Shown one piece after another: positions 54,008 to 64,000 of a stretch of 64,000 nt of DNA. Numbering within the stretch: position 1 is the first letter of the stretch; each line of letters begins with the position of its first letter. Position numbers and translations under genes: made by a program. Source of the stretch: Ditylenchus dipsaci (lineage: Eukaryota > Nematoda > Chromadorea > Rhabditida > Anguinidae); assembly GCA_004194705.1 (NCBI GenBank), contig SADC01001383.1:62001-126000 (forward strand). The letters are read 5' to 3'. The notes beneath the pieces were generated by a model. It saw only the letters and a program-made list of their open reading frames with translations. It made no database searches and was not told the DNA's origin.

Positions 54008-57000
54008 ATGACATCAGCTGTACTGCAAGAGAATAGCCTGCCTAATGGATCAGCTGCTCACAACAAGAGTAGCGAACATGTAGACTTTGAGACTCCAGGC
54101 ACATCCACAGACAGGTCCACAGTCAGAACCACATCTTCCATCAAGTCAGCCTACGAGTCAGAAGATGAGGATGACCCTCTTTTGTGTGGTTATGGAGCTT
54201 GCACTCCCAAATGGCTGCAGATATTCCACAATGCCAAATGGTTGCTCACTATGCTCGGCATTTGTGCTTTTGTGCAGAGCTTTGTAGTCAATAGTATTTT
54301 CCCGGTGGGGCTGAGCACACTGGAAAAGAGGTTTTATATGACTAGGTCAGACTTTCTGCTATTGCTATAAATAAATTTATGGATACCTGTTACGATAGCT
54401 GTATCAAAATTTTACAATTTCTTGAATGGCGTACGCTAAAAGGAACAGGCCAGAAAAGGCGAGGGTGTATTTAGAAAGTTAGAAAAAAATAGAAAAATAT
54501 AACAAATTTATTTGATTTCCTGGTCGGGCATGCCCTTACTGCAAAACACAGACAACGAAAACGAGTTTTAAAAAGTTAGTTATGAGTTTTGATTTTGAGG
54601 CTTTTTTAACATCTTAAATTTTTGTTAATACTTAAAACCACTCTGTCTAAATTATAAAAGGTATTTTGTTAAGCATTCAATTTCAGCACACAGACAGGCA
54701 TTATATCAAGTTGGTACGATTTTGCAGTGCTTTTGGCCGTCTTTCCAGTCTGTCACTGGGGCAATCATGGTAAGCATAGTCGGCAAAAGATATTTTAAAT
54801 CTAAAAAATATTTGCTACTAGAGTCAGATTTTTTTTTCAATTTTAACACAGGTTGAAATTCTTGAAAATTTTCTAATTGTCTTTTTTCTTCTCTGTTTTT
54901 GTCTGTACTTTTGTGGAAATATTTTTCCGGAGAAAAAAAGCGAGGTATGATCAAACTTTAGTCAATTTTTTCCAAAAACTGTCCTTTCCCACTTACAATC
55001 AATGATTAAGAAAAAAATCTGCACGTTTAAGGCCCTAAGCACACAAAAAGTGCTTAAAATGTTTTTTGGGAGATATTGGTATAACAAACTCCGGCCAAGA
55101 CTTTCAACGTCAAAAATATGTTTCTTGGAGTTTTAAAAGAGAAGTTGTGTAATTTTGTAGTTTCATCAAGGCCACCTCGACCCCTCAGAAATTTGGAAAT
55201 TGAGTGTTTGGGCTCAAATAAAAGCCTACAATGTGCTGAGCACGATAATACCGAACTCGACCAATTTTTCCTACCAATTCACCGAGCTGTGACCTCCCAA
55301 AGTTTGGTACTCAGAAAAACCAGTAGATTTCTTAAAACATTTTATACTTAGTGAAAATGTGATGATGTACACTCGTTAAAAAATTTATTCGACGCAGAAA
55401 GAGTTGCTCTATCTAATGAGTACGAGAATTTTATAGTCTGTAATAAATTTCGGCTGAAAAAGTGTGTTTTTTTTTCAAAAAATCAGCATTTTTCAAACAC
55501 CGATTTTTGGCGTAAAAACCGCTATAATAATCGGAAATCGGCGTGTACCCTTCTAAATTTTAGTGCATCAGAAAAGCATTTCATAAGGCACCTTTCTAGC
55601 AAAAGAACCCCGAAAAAAATTAGGGGAGGTGAGACGAAAAAAGCTTTTGAAGTTGACTGGTCGTCTCTAACTCTTTTCAGTTTTTGACGTAAAAAATTTT
55701 TTGTACCAGAAAAACCTGAAATTCTGACACCGAATTCATGATTAGCGTATCTGATTTGCTTCTAAAACCACTCTTAGAAGTGTATTTTCAATTTCATATT
55801 TCGAATTTTTTTCAAAACAATAAATATTTGATTCACCAATTATTGTTCGAAAGTTTATTGTCCTGAGAGGAGTTTGAAATATGACATTCAAATTGTACCT
55901 CTAAGAGTAGTTTTAGAAGCAAATCAGATACGCTGATCACGAATCCCGTGTCAGAATTTCATATTTGCTTATTGAAAAAATTTTTGCGCGTCAAAAACTA
56001 AAAAGAGTTACGACGACTAGCAAACTTCGAATGCCTTTTTCGTCTAGCCTCCCCAATTTTTTCGGGGTTTTTTCGCCAGAAAGGTGGCTTATGAAATGAT
56101 ATAAAAGTTAGGAGGGTGCACGCCGATTTCCGATTTTTATAGCGGTTTTTTCGCCGAAAATCGGTGTTCGAAAAATGCTGATTTTTTGAAAAAAAAGCAC
56201 ACTTTTTAGCCAAAATTTATTACAGACTATAATTTTTTTGTACTCATTGGACAGACTTACTCATTCTGCGTCGAAAACCCTTTTTGAACGAGTGTAAATC
56301 ATCATATTTTCACTACGTATAAATCATTATAAGAAATGTACTGGTTTTTCTGAGTGCCAAACTTTGGGAAGCCACAGCTCGGCGAATTAGTGAGAATTTT
56401 TAGAATTAATTTGTCGAATTTGGTGTTATCGTACTCAGCGGGCGACGGTAAATTTATCTACAGTAAATTCATCTACAGGTAAATTCATCTACAAGGTTCA
56501 AATCTTTGTAGAGGTGATCCATTTTATCAGAAAGCTCAAATCCCATTGGTCGTGAATCATTTTTTATAGTCTCGATTCAGCTTTAAAGGTCCCGACCCCA
56601 AATTTGGGTGGGTACCTTCGGGTAGGTGGATGACCACCTAGACGACCTGAAAAAAGTTAATCAAATTTGAAAACAAATAGTCCGATCATACGCAAGATAA
56701 TGTGTGAAATAATGTTTGATAGGACAAAAAGTGCAATTTTACCCATCCGGACTCCGAGCCCTGGGGTTAGTACCCTGGGCTCAGGTGGATATCCATCTGA
56801 CTGGCCTGTAAAATCAAAGTTTGTTAAAAATAAAAAGCAAATCATCTTTCCTCACCCAAAATTGTGTGGGTAAGTAGGTTCAACGGGATTAAAATTGCAA
56901 ACTTCGTACCCAAATTCAAAAACCCTGTCAAACAGGATTGCTAGCAAGGTTTTACATATGTTTGAATTAAAATAAAAAAAATTTTAGGCCAGCTAGGTGG

Positions 57001-60000
57001 ATATCCACGTATCCTAAGGTACCCGCCTTGGATTTCGGGAATTGGGTAGGCAAAATCAGGCATATCCTGCAATTAAGGGATTGCCTAAGTTTGTAAAAAG
57101 ACTATAAAAGTGGCTTTAAGACACAGTTTCCAAATATGGATCAAATATGTTCTTGAAAAGTGATGCTTCCTATCGGATTCGAACTTTCTCATAAAATGGA
57201 TTACCTCCACAGGGATTTCAACCTTGTAGATGAATTTACTTGTAGGTGAATTTACTGTAGAGGAATTTACTGTAGAGGAATTTACATAGAGCCGTACTCA
57301 GCACATCGTAGGCTTTCATTTAAGCCCAAACACTCAATTTTCTGAAGGGTCCAACCAAACTACAAAATTACAGAACTTCTCTTATAAGCATTAGTCATAA
57401 AGTATACTTTAGCACTATTTAGGCCACAAGGGCAGATGGATAGGTATTGGCACAGTGATAATGGGCATTGGGTCATTTATTTGCGCCTTGCCACACTATA
57501 TTATAGGTAATATCATTGATTTCTAGGTCTGGTTGTTGACTAAAAACTATTCCAGAACCATACCAGTTCGGTCAAGGAGGGACAAATATAAGTGATGTTG
57601 GACAGTGCAGCCTGGACAGGTTAAAAATATATTTAAATTTTTTTAAAAACTTTAGTTTTAGAAATGTAGAGACTGCAAAGTGCATTCCCAGATCTGACGA
57701 CGATGCTTCGTATATGAACCCCTACTTCCTCATATTTCTTCTCGGTCAAACTTTTCACGGTGAGCTATTCTAAAGCTGTGGTTTTATATCAAGTGACTTA
57801 TATTAGTAACAAAATATGTCCCTTAGCCTTGTCTAAAATTATTTCACAGTCGTGGTTTATTTTGACAATTTTGCTAGTTGCTTTAATTATCCATAATTAA
57901 ATGGTCATAGTTAACTATAATGCAGCCTCGAATCTGGGTAGGCGAGATTTGTCAAAAAGGAGATTTAGCAAACCGAGAATCAGTTAAAAGATATATTTGG
58001 GAAAAACGGCATTTGGCAAACCGAATCCATATATATTTGCAGGTGTTGGAGCCACACCACTATTTTCAATCGGAACAGCTTATCTAGATGAGAATGTATC
58101 TCAAAAAGCATCTCCAGTTTATTTGGCTATTCATGCAGTGGTTACTTCCATCGGTCCTGTGATTGGACTATTTGTGGGTGGATTTCTGTTGAGCATTTAC
58201 ACTGACTTTGATAGGGTTGACATGAAAAGGTAAATATTTCATGAATATTTTTTAACTTGGGGGTTATCAGGTATCCCCTTCAATTAACTTCGATTTCAGT
58301 GTTACGATTACAAACAGTGACCCTCGCTGGATCGGGTCAGTCACTTAATGTAAATAGTCATTTGCCCATTACATTCAGTGAATTTAGTGCCTGGTGGTTG
58401 GGTTTTCTTGGATGTGCTGTAGCTGCTGTCCTCACAGCATTCCCCATCCTCATGTTCGCCAAAGAACTGCCCGAGGCCAAAAAACATAGGATGAAAGATG
58501 TATGTTTGTCTTATTGTCAATATTTTCACCGGGGCGGCGGTAAATTCGTCGACGGTCAATTTGTCGAATTTTTCGGTAAAAATACCTTCGAAATACCATC
58601 GAATACCTTACCTTACACAGCTACCAATTTGCATATTTACACTTGCACAAGTCCGAACTCTCAAATTTTAACTTATTATCCTCTTGTTGTTTTTTAACTT
58701 ACGCTTAGGTAGGGCAGCGTATATTAGGAAGGACTCAAACATGTTTTTTGCTACTTTTTTGCGGCTTTTGATTAGGCGCAGGGAAGGCCAGCGTACGAGG
58801 AATCATTCAAACATGATTTTCTTACTTTTGATCTAAGTTAATTTAATCTCGTAATAGAGGTACTCATATGGTTGACCAATGATTAAATACCCGGTATTTA
58901 CCATTAGCGCACCCAGGATGCGGTATCCAGGTGGAAGTACGTAGGAGGTAGCACTATGGAGGTGCTACCCAGGTGGGGCAGACATGTGCACGGGCCGGAA
59001 ATTTTAGGGCCCGGCCCGCCGAATGTTTTCTTGAGCCCGGCCCGGCCCGCGGGAAATTTTAAAAGTGAAGCCCGGCCCGGCCGGCCGGGCTGGCCCGCAA
59101 AGCCCGGTTCTTTATATATGTGGGGACAGAAAACAAAAGTCATATAAAATAATTTCATTCAAATATCAATCAAATCTTTATTCACCATATCACTCAAACA
59201 CAATATCTCTTCCCATCAAAGACTTTCCAATACAAACTGAAGAAATCACGGTTCTCTTCCACCAGCTGGCGCAGCTTACTGAACATCCTCTCGTCTTCAG
59301 CTGTTGATGCCGGATACGGAGCAACTTGAGGGCGAGCTTGACGAGTTCAGGGAGTTCGGCGGCATTGTTCTTCCATAAGTGGCCTAGATTCTTGGGGACA
59401 TCAAAAAACTTCTTCATCAACTAACGATCCACTTCATCAGTCAAGCCGGCTTCCTCATTGTCCACATCAAGCAAGAACATCGCGTCGATTGTGTTGGTGG
59501 CGACGGCGGAGGTGGCAGATGCAATGAATATCTGTAATAATCTGTAAGATTTTATTTCGGCAAAAAACTTATAGGACATACTCTCTCCGTTAAACACATT
59601 CAGAGCCTTCGTACGTTGGCGCTCTCATCGGATATGCAGTAGAGTTGGGAGAGGAGGTCATCAGAGATGGAGAACGGACGGAGTGACTCGACCAAATGGC
59701 TTCAGACTTGGTTGTAATCCTTGGCTTCTCGTCCACATCTGAACATTACCGCACAAATTGTTTGGAAGTTCCTAAAATATTCGAGCATCGAATGATGGGG
59801 AAGGCGGCCAGAAAATTATACCCAGCATTGCTCATCGAAGAAATTAAGTGTGATGCATAGATAGTCCTTGAGGCGTTTTCCATAGTCAAGACCAAAAGAT
59901 CCCCCCTTCATCGTCTGCTCTTGCTTCTGAAGAAGAATTGGCGATGAGTGAGAAAGAAGTTGGAAACGACTGAAAATTGTGTGACATTGAAAATATCGGG

Positions 60001-63000
60001 ATTTTGAAAAGGGGTGATTTTGAAGAAACGGAATTTTGAAAATTATTTATTGGGCGGGCCGAGGCGGGCTGGCCCGGCCCGATCAAGTTTAGGCCCGGCC
60101 CGGCCCGCCCACTTCCGAAATCTATGAGCCCGGCCCGGCCCGGGCCGTAAAAACTACGGCCCGCCCGGCCCGGCCCGGGGCCGGGCCGGCCCGTGCACAT
60201 GTCTGGGTGGGGGTACCCAAGAGGTGGTAAACAGGTGGAAGTACCAACTAGAGGGTGCTCAGTTGGTGGTACCGAGGTGGTATCCAGGTGGGCGTGCTCA
60301 GGGTGGGGTACCCAGTTGGGGTGTACACAGGGGCGGCTATTGGCCTTATCGCCTTTTCTAGCTACTAATGATAGGGCTTATATTAGGATTAGGGCCATTT
60401 TTAAATCGAATTTTTTTGAATTTCTCAATTGACATGCTAAAACTAAGATTGACGAAAATGTAAACGAATCGACCTAGAGCTTTTTCCGGGGTTATTGTTA
60501 TTGGTTAATGTATAAAGGATCAAATTCAATTATCACCTAAATGACTAAATTTCCGCTATGCCTTGAAATGAAAATTTTAAAATTTTCAAGAATACTGATT
60601 TTTGATCAAGAAATTTTCGATATATATATCCCAAGAACTTGAATTCCAGAACTCTTCCGATACATCTCTTAAATTGACATAATTTTTGTGTTTATTATGA
60701 AGAAACTTTTAATTTAGATAAGAACTTTGCATTTAGGTAAATCAAGTGCATGCAGTCTCTCAGTTAGATACTGCTGATGAAATTCTCAAAGGCAATATAA
60801 AGCACATGCCAAAAGCTGTTTGGGTGAGTCCTAATTCCCATAATTTGCGTTAAAAAGATTATATTCATTGCAGAACATTCTGCGCAACCCCACCTTTGTG
60901 ACCTGTATTGTACTCGGTATTTTCGAGTCCATTGTCATCAACGGTTTTGCTGCATTTATGGTAAGATTTAATTTTTTATTCCTATTGTTTTCATGGATAA
61001 ATTTTGTTATTTATTAGCCGAAAATCCTGGAAGCCATACTGAGCACAACACCTACCAAAGGAGCATATCTGTCATGTAAATTTACAAAAATTTCAAGACT
61101 TATTATAAAACTTTTTATGTTTAGCATTAGTTATTTTTGCTGCTGCAGGTAACTTATAAGTTGGAAATTTAATGCTTTTCATAAATATTTAGCTGGTGTC
61201 ATGGTTGGTGGAATGGTCATAAGGTTTGTGTGGGTTGTAAACCAATATAAAATCTACATCTAATTTACAGACAAATGAGTCTTCAAGTTGGTGGAATGCT
61301 CAAGATGATTTTTGTTTGCCATGTTAGTACTTTTTAAATTCTACAGGGACATGTCCATACACCGAGAAAAGGGACCAGCAATGTTTTTCTTTCTCGACAA
61401 TTTTTGCGTGCGTTCTTATATAATTTTTTTTAGTTTCTGCCTAGTTTTTAAAGGTAGTATAAGGTTATCAATATTATATTTCAAGCAAAACGAGTGAAAA
61501 ATATAGCTGCCGCATTCACTCTATTAACTCCCCACTCTCTGATAACTCCCCATCCTACGGACTACATATCTCAGCCTAAAGCAGACATTTCGCAAATCTA
61601 TTTTTTTGAGTTTTCTTAGTTACCACGAGTTTACCTGATTCCACTTTTTAGATCTTAATTGAGTACCTATAATGTATAACCTATAATGTAGTATTGAATT
61701 TTTCGATTTTTCAGGGGTTGAATACAGTGAATACGGTATACGAAAAAATTTTGCTGGTCCCCCGCGTTTTATTTTGAAACACACGAGTATGTCCTTTTGA
61801 ATGACAAAAAAATTTTACTCAGAATAACCTCCAAAAATCATTTTTTGAAATAAATTGGATAAACTTAATGCACAATTTTATTGATTGTTTGCTGAAAAAA
61901 TAACATTACTTGAATTTCCTTTCTGTATTCTAGCCTTTTTAATTTTCTAGGTGATCGCTTTGGTGCTAATTACCTCCTTCTTAATCCAATGTCCTGCTCG
62001 AGAGTTTGTGGGCATTACAGTTGGCTACAACCAACAGTGGGTTTTCAACAATATAAAAAGAGTGCTTTATAGCATACATTAGTTGGTTCCCCTAAAATGC
62101 ACAATAAATTCCTAAAATAAGTTTATTTCCAATTTCCCTTTATCTGACATTTCATTTTTATTTTTCTCCACATACTTTTCTATCCTTTAAATTTTTTGCC
62201 ACCTTTTGCTTACTTACTTGCGTGTTTGACCATGGAATTTCTTTTAGCTTGATGTCGTTTGCCGGACAGCACGCTCTTTTGAATCTCTGAACGTTTGTAT
62301 AGACAGTCTTTATAGGAATTCCGGTTTTTTCTATTGACTTTATAAATACCTTCGACCATTGATTGCGTAATGCTCTTCAGAAAATTATTGACTTCTTCCA
62401 TTTTTAGGCTCACTTTCTTCTTTCTCTTATGCTTCAAATTTTTGTAAAGCTTTTAATGAATAAATGTTGTCTATTTTGATAACGGATATTAATATAAGTT
62501 ACATTGTACCCGTGTAAATATTGACCTTTTTAGAAAAATCAAGGTGGTCCAAAACCCTTTGCTGTCTGGCTGCAACAGTATGTGTATTAATTATACTATG
62601 TTAGAACTTTCAGCTGTATCATTTAGACCATTGTCATTGCACTTCTGAGTGGAATCCTGTGTGTGACAGGCTTAATAACCAAATATACTACTCCGCCTGC
62701 TTTGCCGGTTGCACTCATAGGATCAAAAAAGACACGGTGAACTTATTCTCAGGGGTATCATTGAAGTAGCGTTATACAGTACCTTTTAAAAACTTTGACC
62801 GTCTGCACCTCAGCCCTGTGTCATTGTGTTCGGGGTGTCGTTTTCCTTAAAGTGTCGACTACCTGGCCAAATCAAGTGTCGACAGGGTGTCGGCTTATCG
62901 GGGTGTCGGCTTATCGAGGTTCGACTGTATGATCATTTAAATGGATGATTGTAATTGCAACACAGTCGAAAGCATCATGGGTGAAAAAAATTCCAACTTT

Positions 63001-63857
63001 TTTCGCAAGCCTGTATTTATAACTAACTAAAATAACCAATTAAGGGGATGAATGGGAAGACTGCCAGTGTCTAGTAGACCCCTTCGACAACTCTTCTTCT
63101 CCTCTCCTTGCTACATCCACCTCTCTGTCAGAGCAGAACAGATTGTTTAGTGGATTCTGCACCCCCGAATGTGGCCTGTCTGAATGGGTCTTTCTGGTGC
63201 TTCTCTTCTTTTCCGTTGTAGCTAGCTTCGCTTCGGGAATACCTTCTCAACAGGTTAGTTAATACATCGTTCTAAGACATTCTAAATATGCCTTTAACCC
63301 GAGTCTGTGAAACCCTTAAAATTGTTAGAGGTTTCAGCCAGCGATTCAAACAGAATTTTAGCCACACGGATTATTGCACACAAAAAACTATTTTATTAGA
63401 CAGAAGTTATAAAAAAACAAATATAGATAAAAAATATGACCCCACAGTCATATTAAAATTTTACAAATCATTCGTAAACCAAAAAAGGCATCGATTCAAG
63501 AGTAATCAGGTTTTCTTCTGCCACTATTCATTTTACCGTATTTCCTCTAATAAGCGCCCCGGGCGCTTATTTTTCAAACCCCTGAAAATTTTGAAATTCT
63601 CAATCAAAAATGGCCTTAACTACAAAATTTTAGTCAAAAAATAGGGGGGGGGCGCTTATTGGAGCGGGGGCGCTTATTAGAGGAAATACGGTATTTATTT
63701 CTAGATCATGCTTCGTGTAATCCCCTTTCAACAAAGGACTCTAGGCATTGGTGTTCACTGGACCTTTCTTCGACTACTTGGTTAAATATTTTCTTTTAAT
63801 TATATATAGTATAAATTTTTAGGGTTTATTCCGGGTGGTGTGCTCTTCGGATTAATG
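54008..63857 (+). CDS. organic anion transporting polypeptide (SLCO/OATP), 3' end beyond window
   Basis: Twelve-helix plasma-membrane exchanger of amphipathic anions. Exons: 54008-54345, 54687-54769, 57423-57506, 57556-57619, 57662-57759, 58043-58229, 58300-58335, 58388-58499, 60736-60823, 60874-60960, 61018-61075, 61125-61149, 61194-61224, 61271-61322, 61951-about 62035, about 62534-62600, about 62626-62752, 63045-63253, 63705-63780, 63823-63857. A cytosolic acidic N-tail precedes TM1 (KWLLTMLGICAFVQSFVVN). Then come STLEKRFYM, TQTGIISSWYDFAVLL, GHKGRWIGIGTVIMGIGSF, SPVYLAIHAVVTSIGPVIG, DPRWIGAWWLGF (superfamily signature region), the extracellular Kazal-like loop CHCTSEWNPVCDRL and SACFAGC, and LGIGVHWTFLRLLGFIPGG. 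No frameshift is evident. The last helices and stop lie past 64000. Paralogue not assignable. Confidence 0.93.
55095..57388. mobile_element. giant palindromic element, copy 2, interrupted by a MULE
   Basis: Same family as 47284-48728: it begins CGTCAAAAATATGTTTCTTG and ends near ACAAAATTACAGAACTTCTC. Sequence from 55130 to 56430 tracks copy 1 closely. The right arm is split by the MULE at 56440-57293 and resumes at ACATCGTAGGCTTTC. Lies in OATP intron 2. Confidence 0.85.
56440..57293. mobile_element. Foldback-like MULE with TAAATTCATCTACA-word TIRs
   Basis: Perfect 9-bp duplication GTACTCAGC at 56431-56439 and 57294-57302; copy 1 of the host palindrome carries the empty site with one GTACTCAGC (about 48607). 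Ends GGGCGACGGTAAATTTATC and, on the complement, GGCTCTATGTAAATTCC, nearly the same two ends as the Ulp1-MULE at 11275-14407. Each arm repeats a TAAATTCATCTACA-type word three or four times. 854 bp, no transposase. Confidence 0.95.
58532..58577. mobile_element. single terminus of the Ulp1-MULE family
   Basis: GGGCGGCGGTAAATTCGTCG then ACGGTCAATTTGTCGAA: same start and word type as the HLCS-intron MULE. No opposite end is seen. It lies 33 bp inside OATP intron 8. Confidence 0.6.
58905..58980. repeat. AGGTGG-type minisatellite, left part
   Basis: Loose repeats of ACCCAGGTGG and TATCCAGGTGGAAGTA. The array continues at 60208-60320 on the other side of the hAT element, so it is one array split by the insertion. 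Confidence 0.65.
58981..60207 (-). mobile_element. hAT element with GGCCCGG-rich ends
   Basis: Ends AGACATGTGCACGGGCCGG and CCGGCCCGTGCACATGTCT, followed inward by arrays of CCCGGCCCGG in both arms (58990-59110 and 60055-60190). Encloses a minus-strand hAT transposase remnant. Inserted in an AGGTGG-rich tandem repeat, which obscures the 8-bp duplication. In OATP intron 8. Confidence 0.8.
59180..59960 (-). pseudogene. hAT transposase C-terminal remnant
   Basis: On the minus strand the reading runs DNEEAGLTDEVDR, PKNLGHLWKNNAAELPEL, VKLALKLLRI, then after a one-base frame change YPASTAEDERMFSKLRQLVE. This is the hAT dimerisation block (W---N---P-L--LA---L-I-ASTA--ER-FS). The upstream catalytic region is not recognisable. 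Confidence 0.7.
60208..60325. repeat. AGGTGG-type minisatellite, right part
   Basis: Continuation of the array at 58905-58980: GAGGTGGT, CAGGTGGAAGTACC, GAGGTGGTATCCAGGTGG, GGTGGGGTACCCAG. Non-coding. Confidence 0.65.
61510..61736. mobile_element. CCGTATT-family MITE in OATP intron
   Basis: Ends CCGCATTCACTCTATTAACT and ACAGTGAATACGG before TA. Internal ATAACTCCCC motif as in the 6.9-kb copy. 227 bp. Confidence 0.65.
63536..63691. mobile_element. CCGTATTTCCTC-family MITE in OATP intron
   Basis: Ends CCGTATTTCCTCTAATAAGC and GCTTATTAGAGGAAATACGG, perfect over 20 bp, TA flanks, 156 bp. It ends only 13 bp before the next exon (63705), so its right end directly adjoins the acceptor region. Confidence 0.88.
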
Positions 63858-63968
63858 GTCGGTGCACATTCGCATATTATTTTTAATTTTGTCTTTTTTA
63901 TAACGCTTAAGCGAATTTTTCTGTCTGAAAATCTCAAATTGAAAAAAAACTAATATTGAGTGAATATA

Positions 63969-64000
63969 TTAGGTTGGTGGATAAGTTTTCGGACTCGTTA
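63969..64000. mobile_element. left end of a mariner element, cut by window edge
   Basis: TTAGGTTGGTGGATAAGTTT after a TA dinucleotide is a typical mariner-type inverted repeat (compare the TTAGGTTGG-TGATAAGT ends of irritans-type mariners). The body lies beyond the window. Confidence 0.65.

Noticed and set aside
58904..60200. Collagen-like GPG / PGRAGL ORFs
   Set aside because: Products of the GGCCCGG terminal arrays of a hAT element; no other gene signal.

Overview
The window is eukaryotic and comes from an intron-rich, AT-rich invertebrate animal genome. Six genes show clear similarity to conserved animal proteins. They are split by many short GT-AG introns (often 47-60 bp) plus a few long introns packed with DNA transposons. 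No bacterial operon structure, LTR element or CRISPR array is visible. I cannot name the phylum from the sequence alone.

All six host genes are on the + strand, head to tail: TRMT6 (tRNA m1A58 methyltransferase non-catalytic subunit, 0.2-5.4 kb); HLCS (holocarboxylase synthetase, 8.1-15.9 kb); PC (pyruvate carboxylase, 27 exons, 19.9-30.7 kb); a flavin-containing monooxygenase (32.2-37.2 kb); MCCC1 (biotin-bearing subunit of methylcrotonoyl-CoA carboxylase, 38.5-42.5 kb); and an organic anion transporter of the SLCO/OATP family (54.0-63.9 kb, running off the right edge). HLCS is the enzyme that attaches biotin to PC and MCCC1, so a modifying enzyme and two of its substrates lie within 35 kb of each other.

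Introns and intergenic DNA are dominated by DNA transposons, often nested. Four superfamilies can be told apart by their ends. (1) Mutator-like, Foldback-style elements have terminal inverted repeats built from reiterated short words and 8-9 bp target duplications. A 3.1-kb one in an HLCS intron is probably autonomous: its minus-strand gene appears to fuse a FLYWCH zinc finger, a MULE DDE transposase and a Ulp1/SENP cysteine protease. (2) hAT elements and MITEs have 8-bp duplications. (3) Pogo/Tigger-like MITEs start CAGTC and sit in TA. (4) A numerous MITE family starts CCGTATTTCCTCTAAT and also sits in TA. Long-palindrome elements, an inverted pair of tRNA-derived SINEs and the end of a mariner complete the set. 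The 11.5-kb gap between MCCC1 and the transporter holds only transposons.

Conserved exons of FMO and MCCC1, and to a lesser extent PC and HLCS, carry about two dozen apparent single-base losses in short homopolymers. These look like assembly errors rather than gene decay. Exon joins were made by eye from splice sites and protein similarity recalled from general knowledge; no alignment or search was run.
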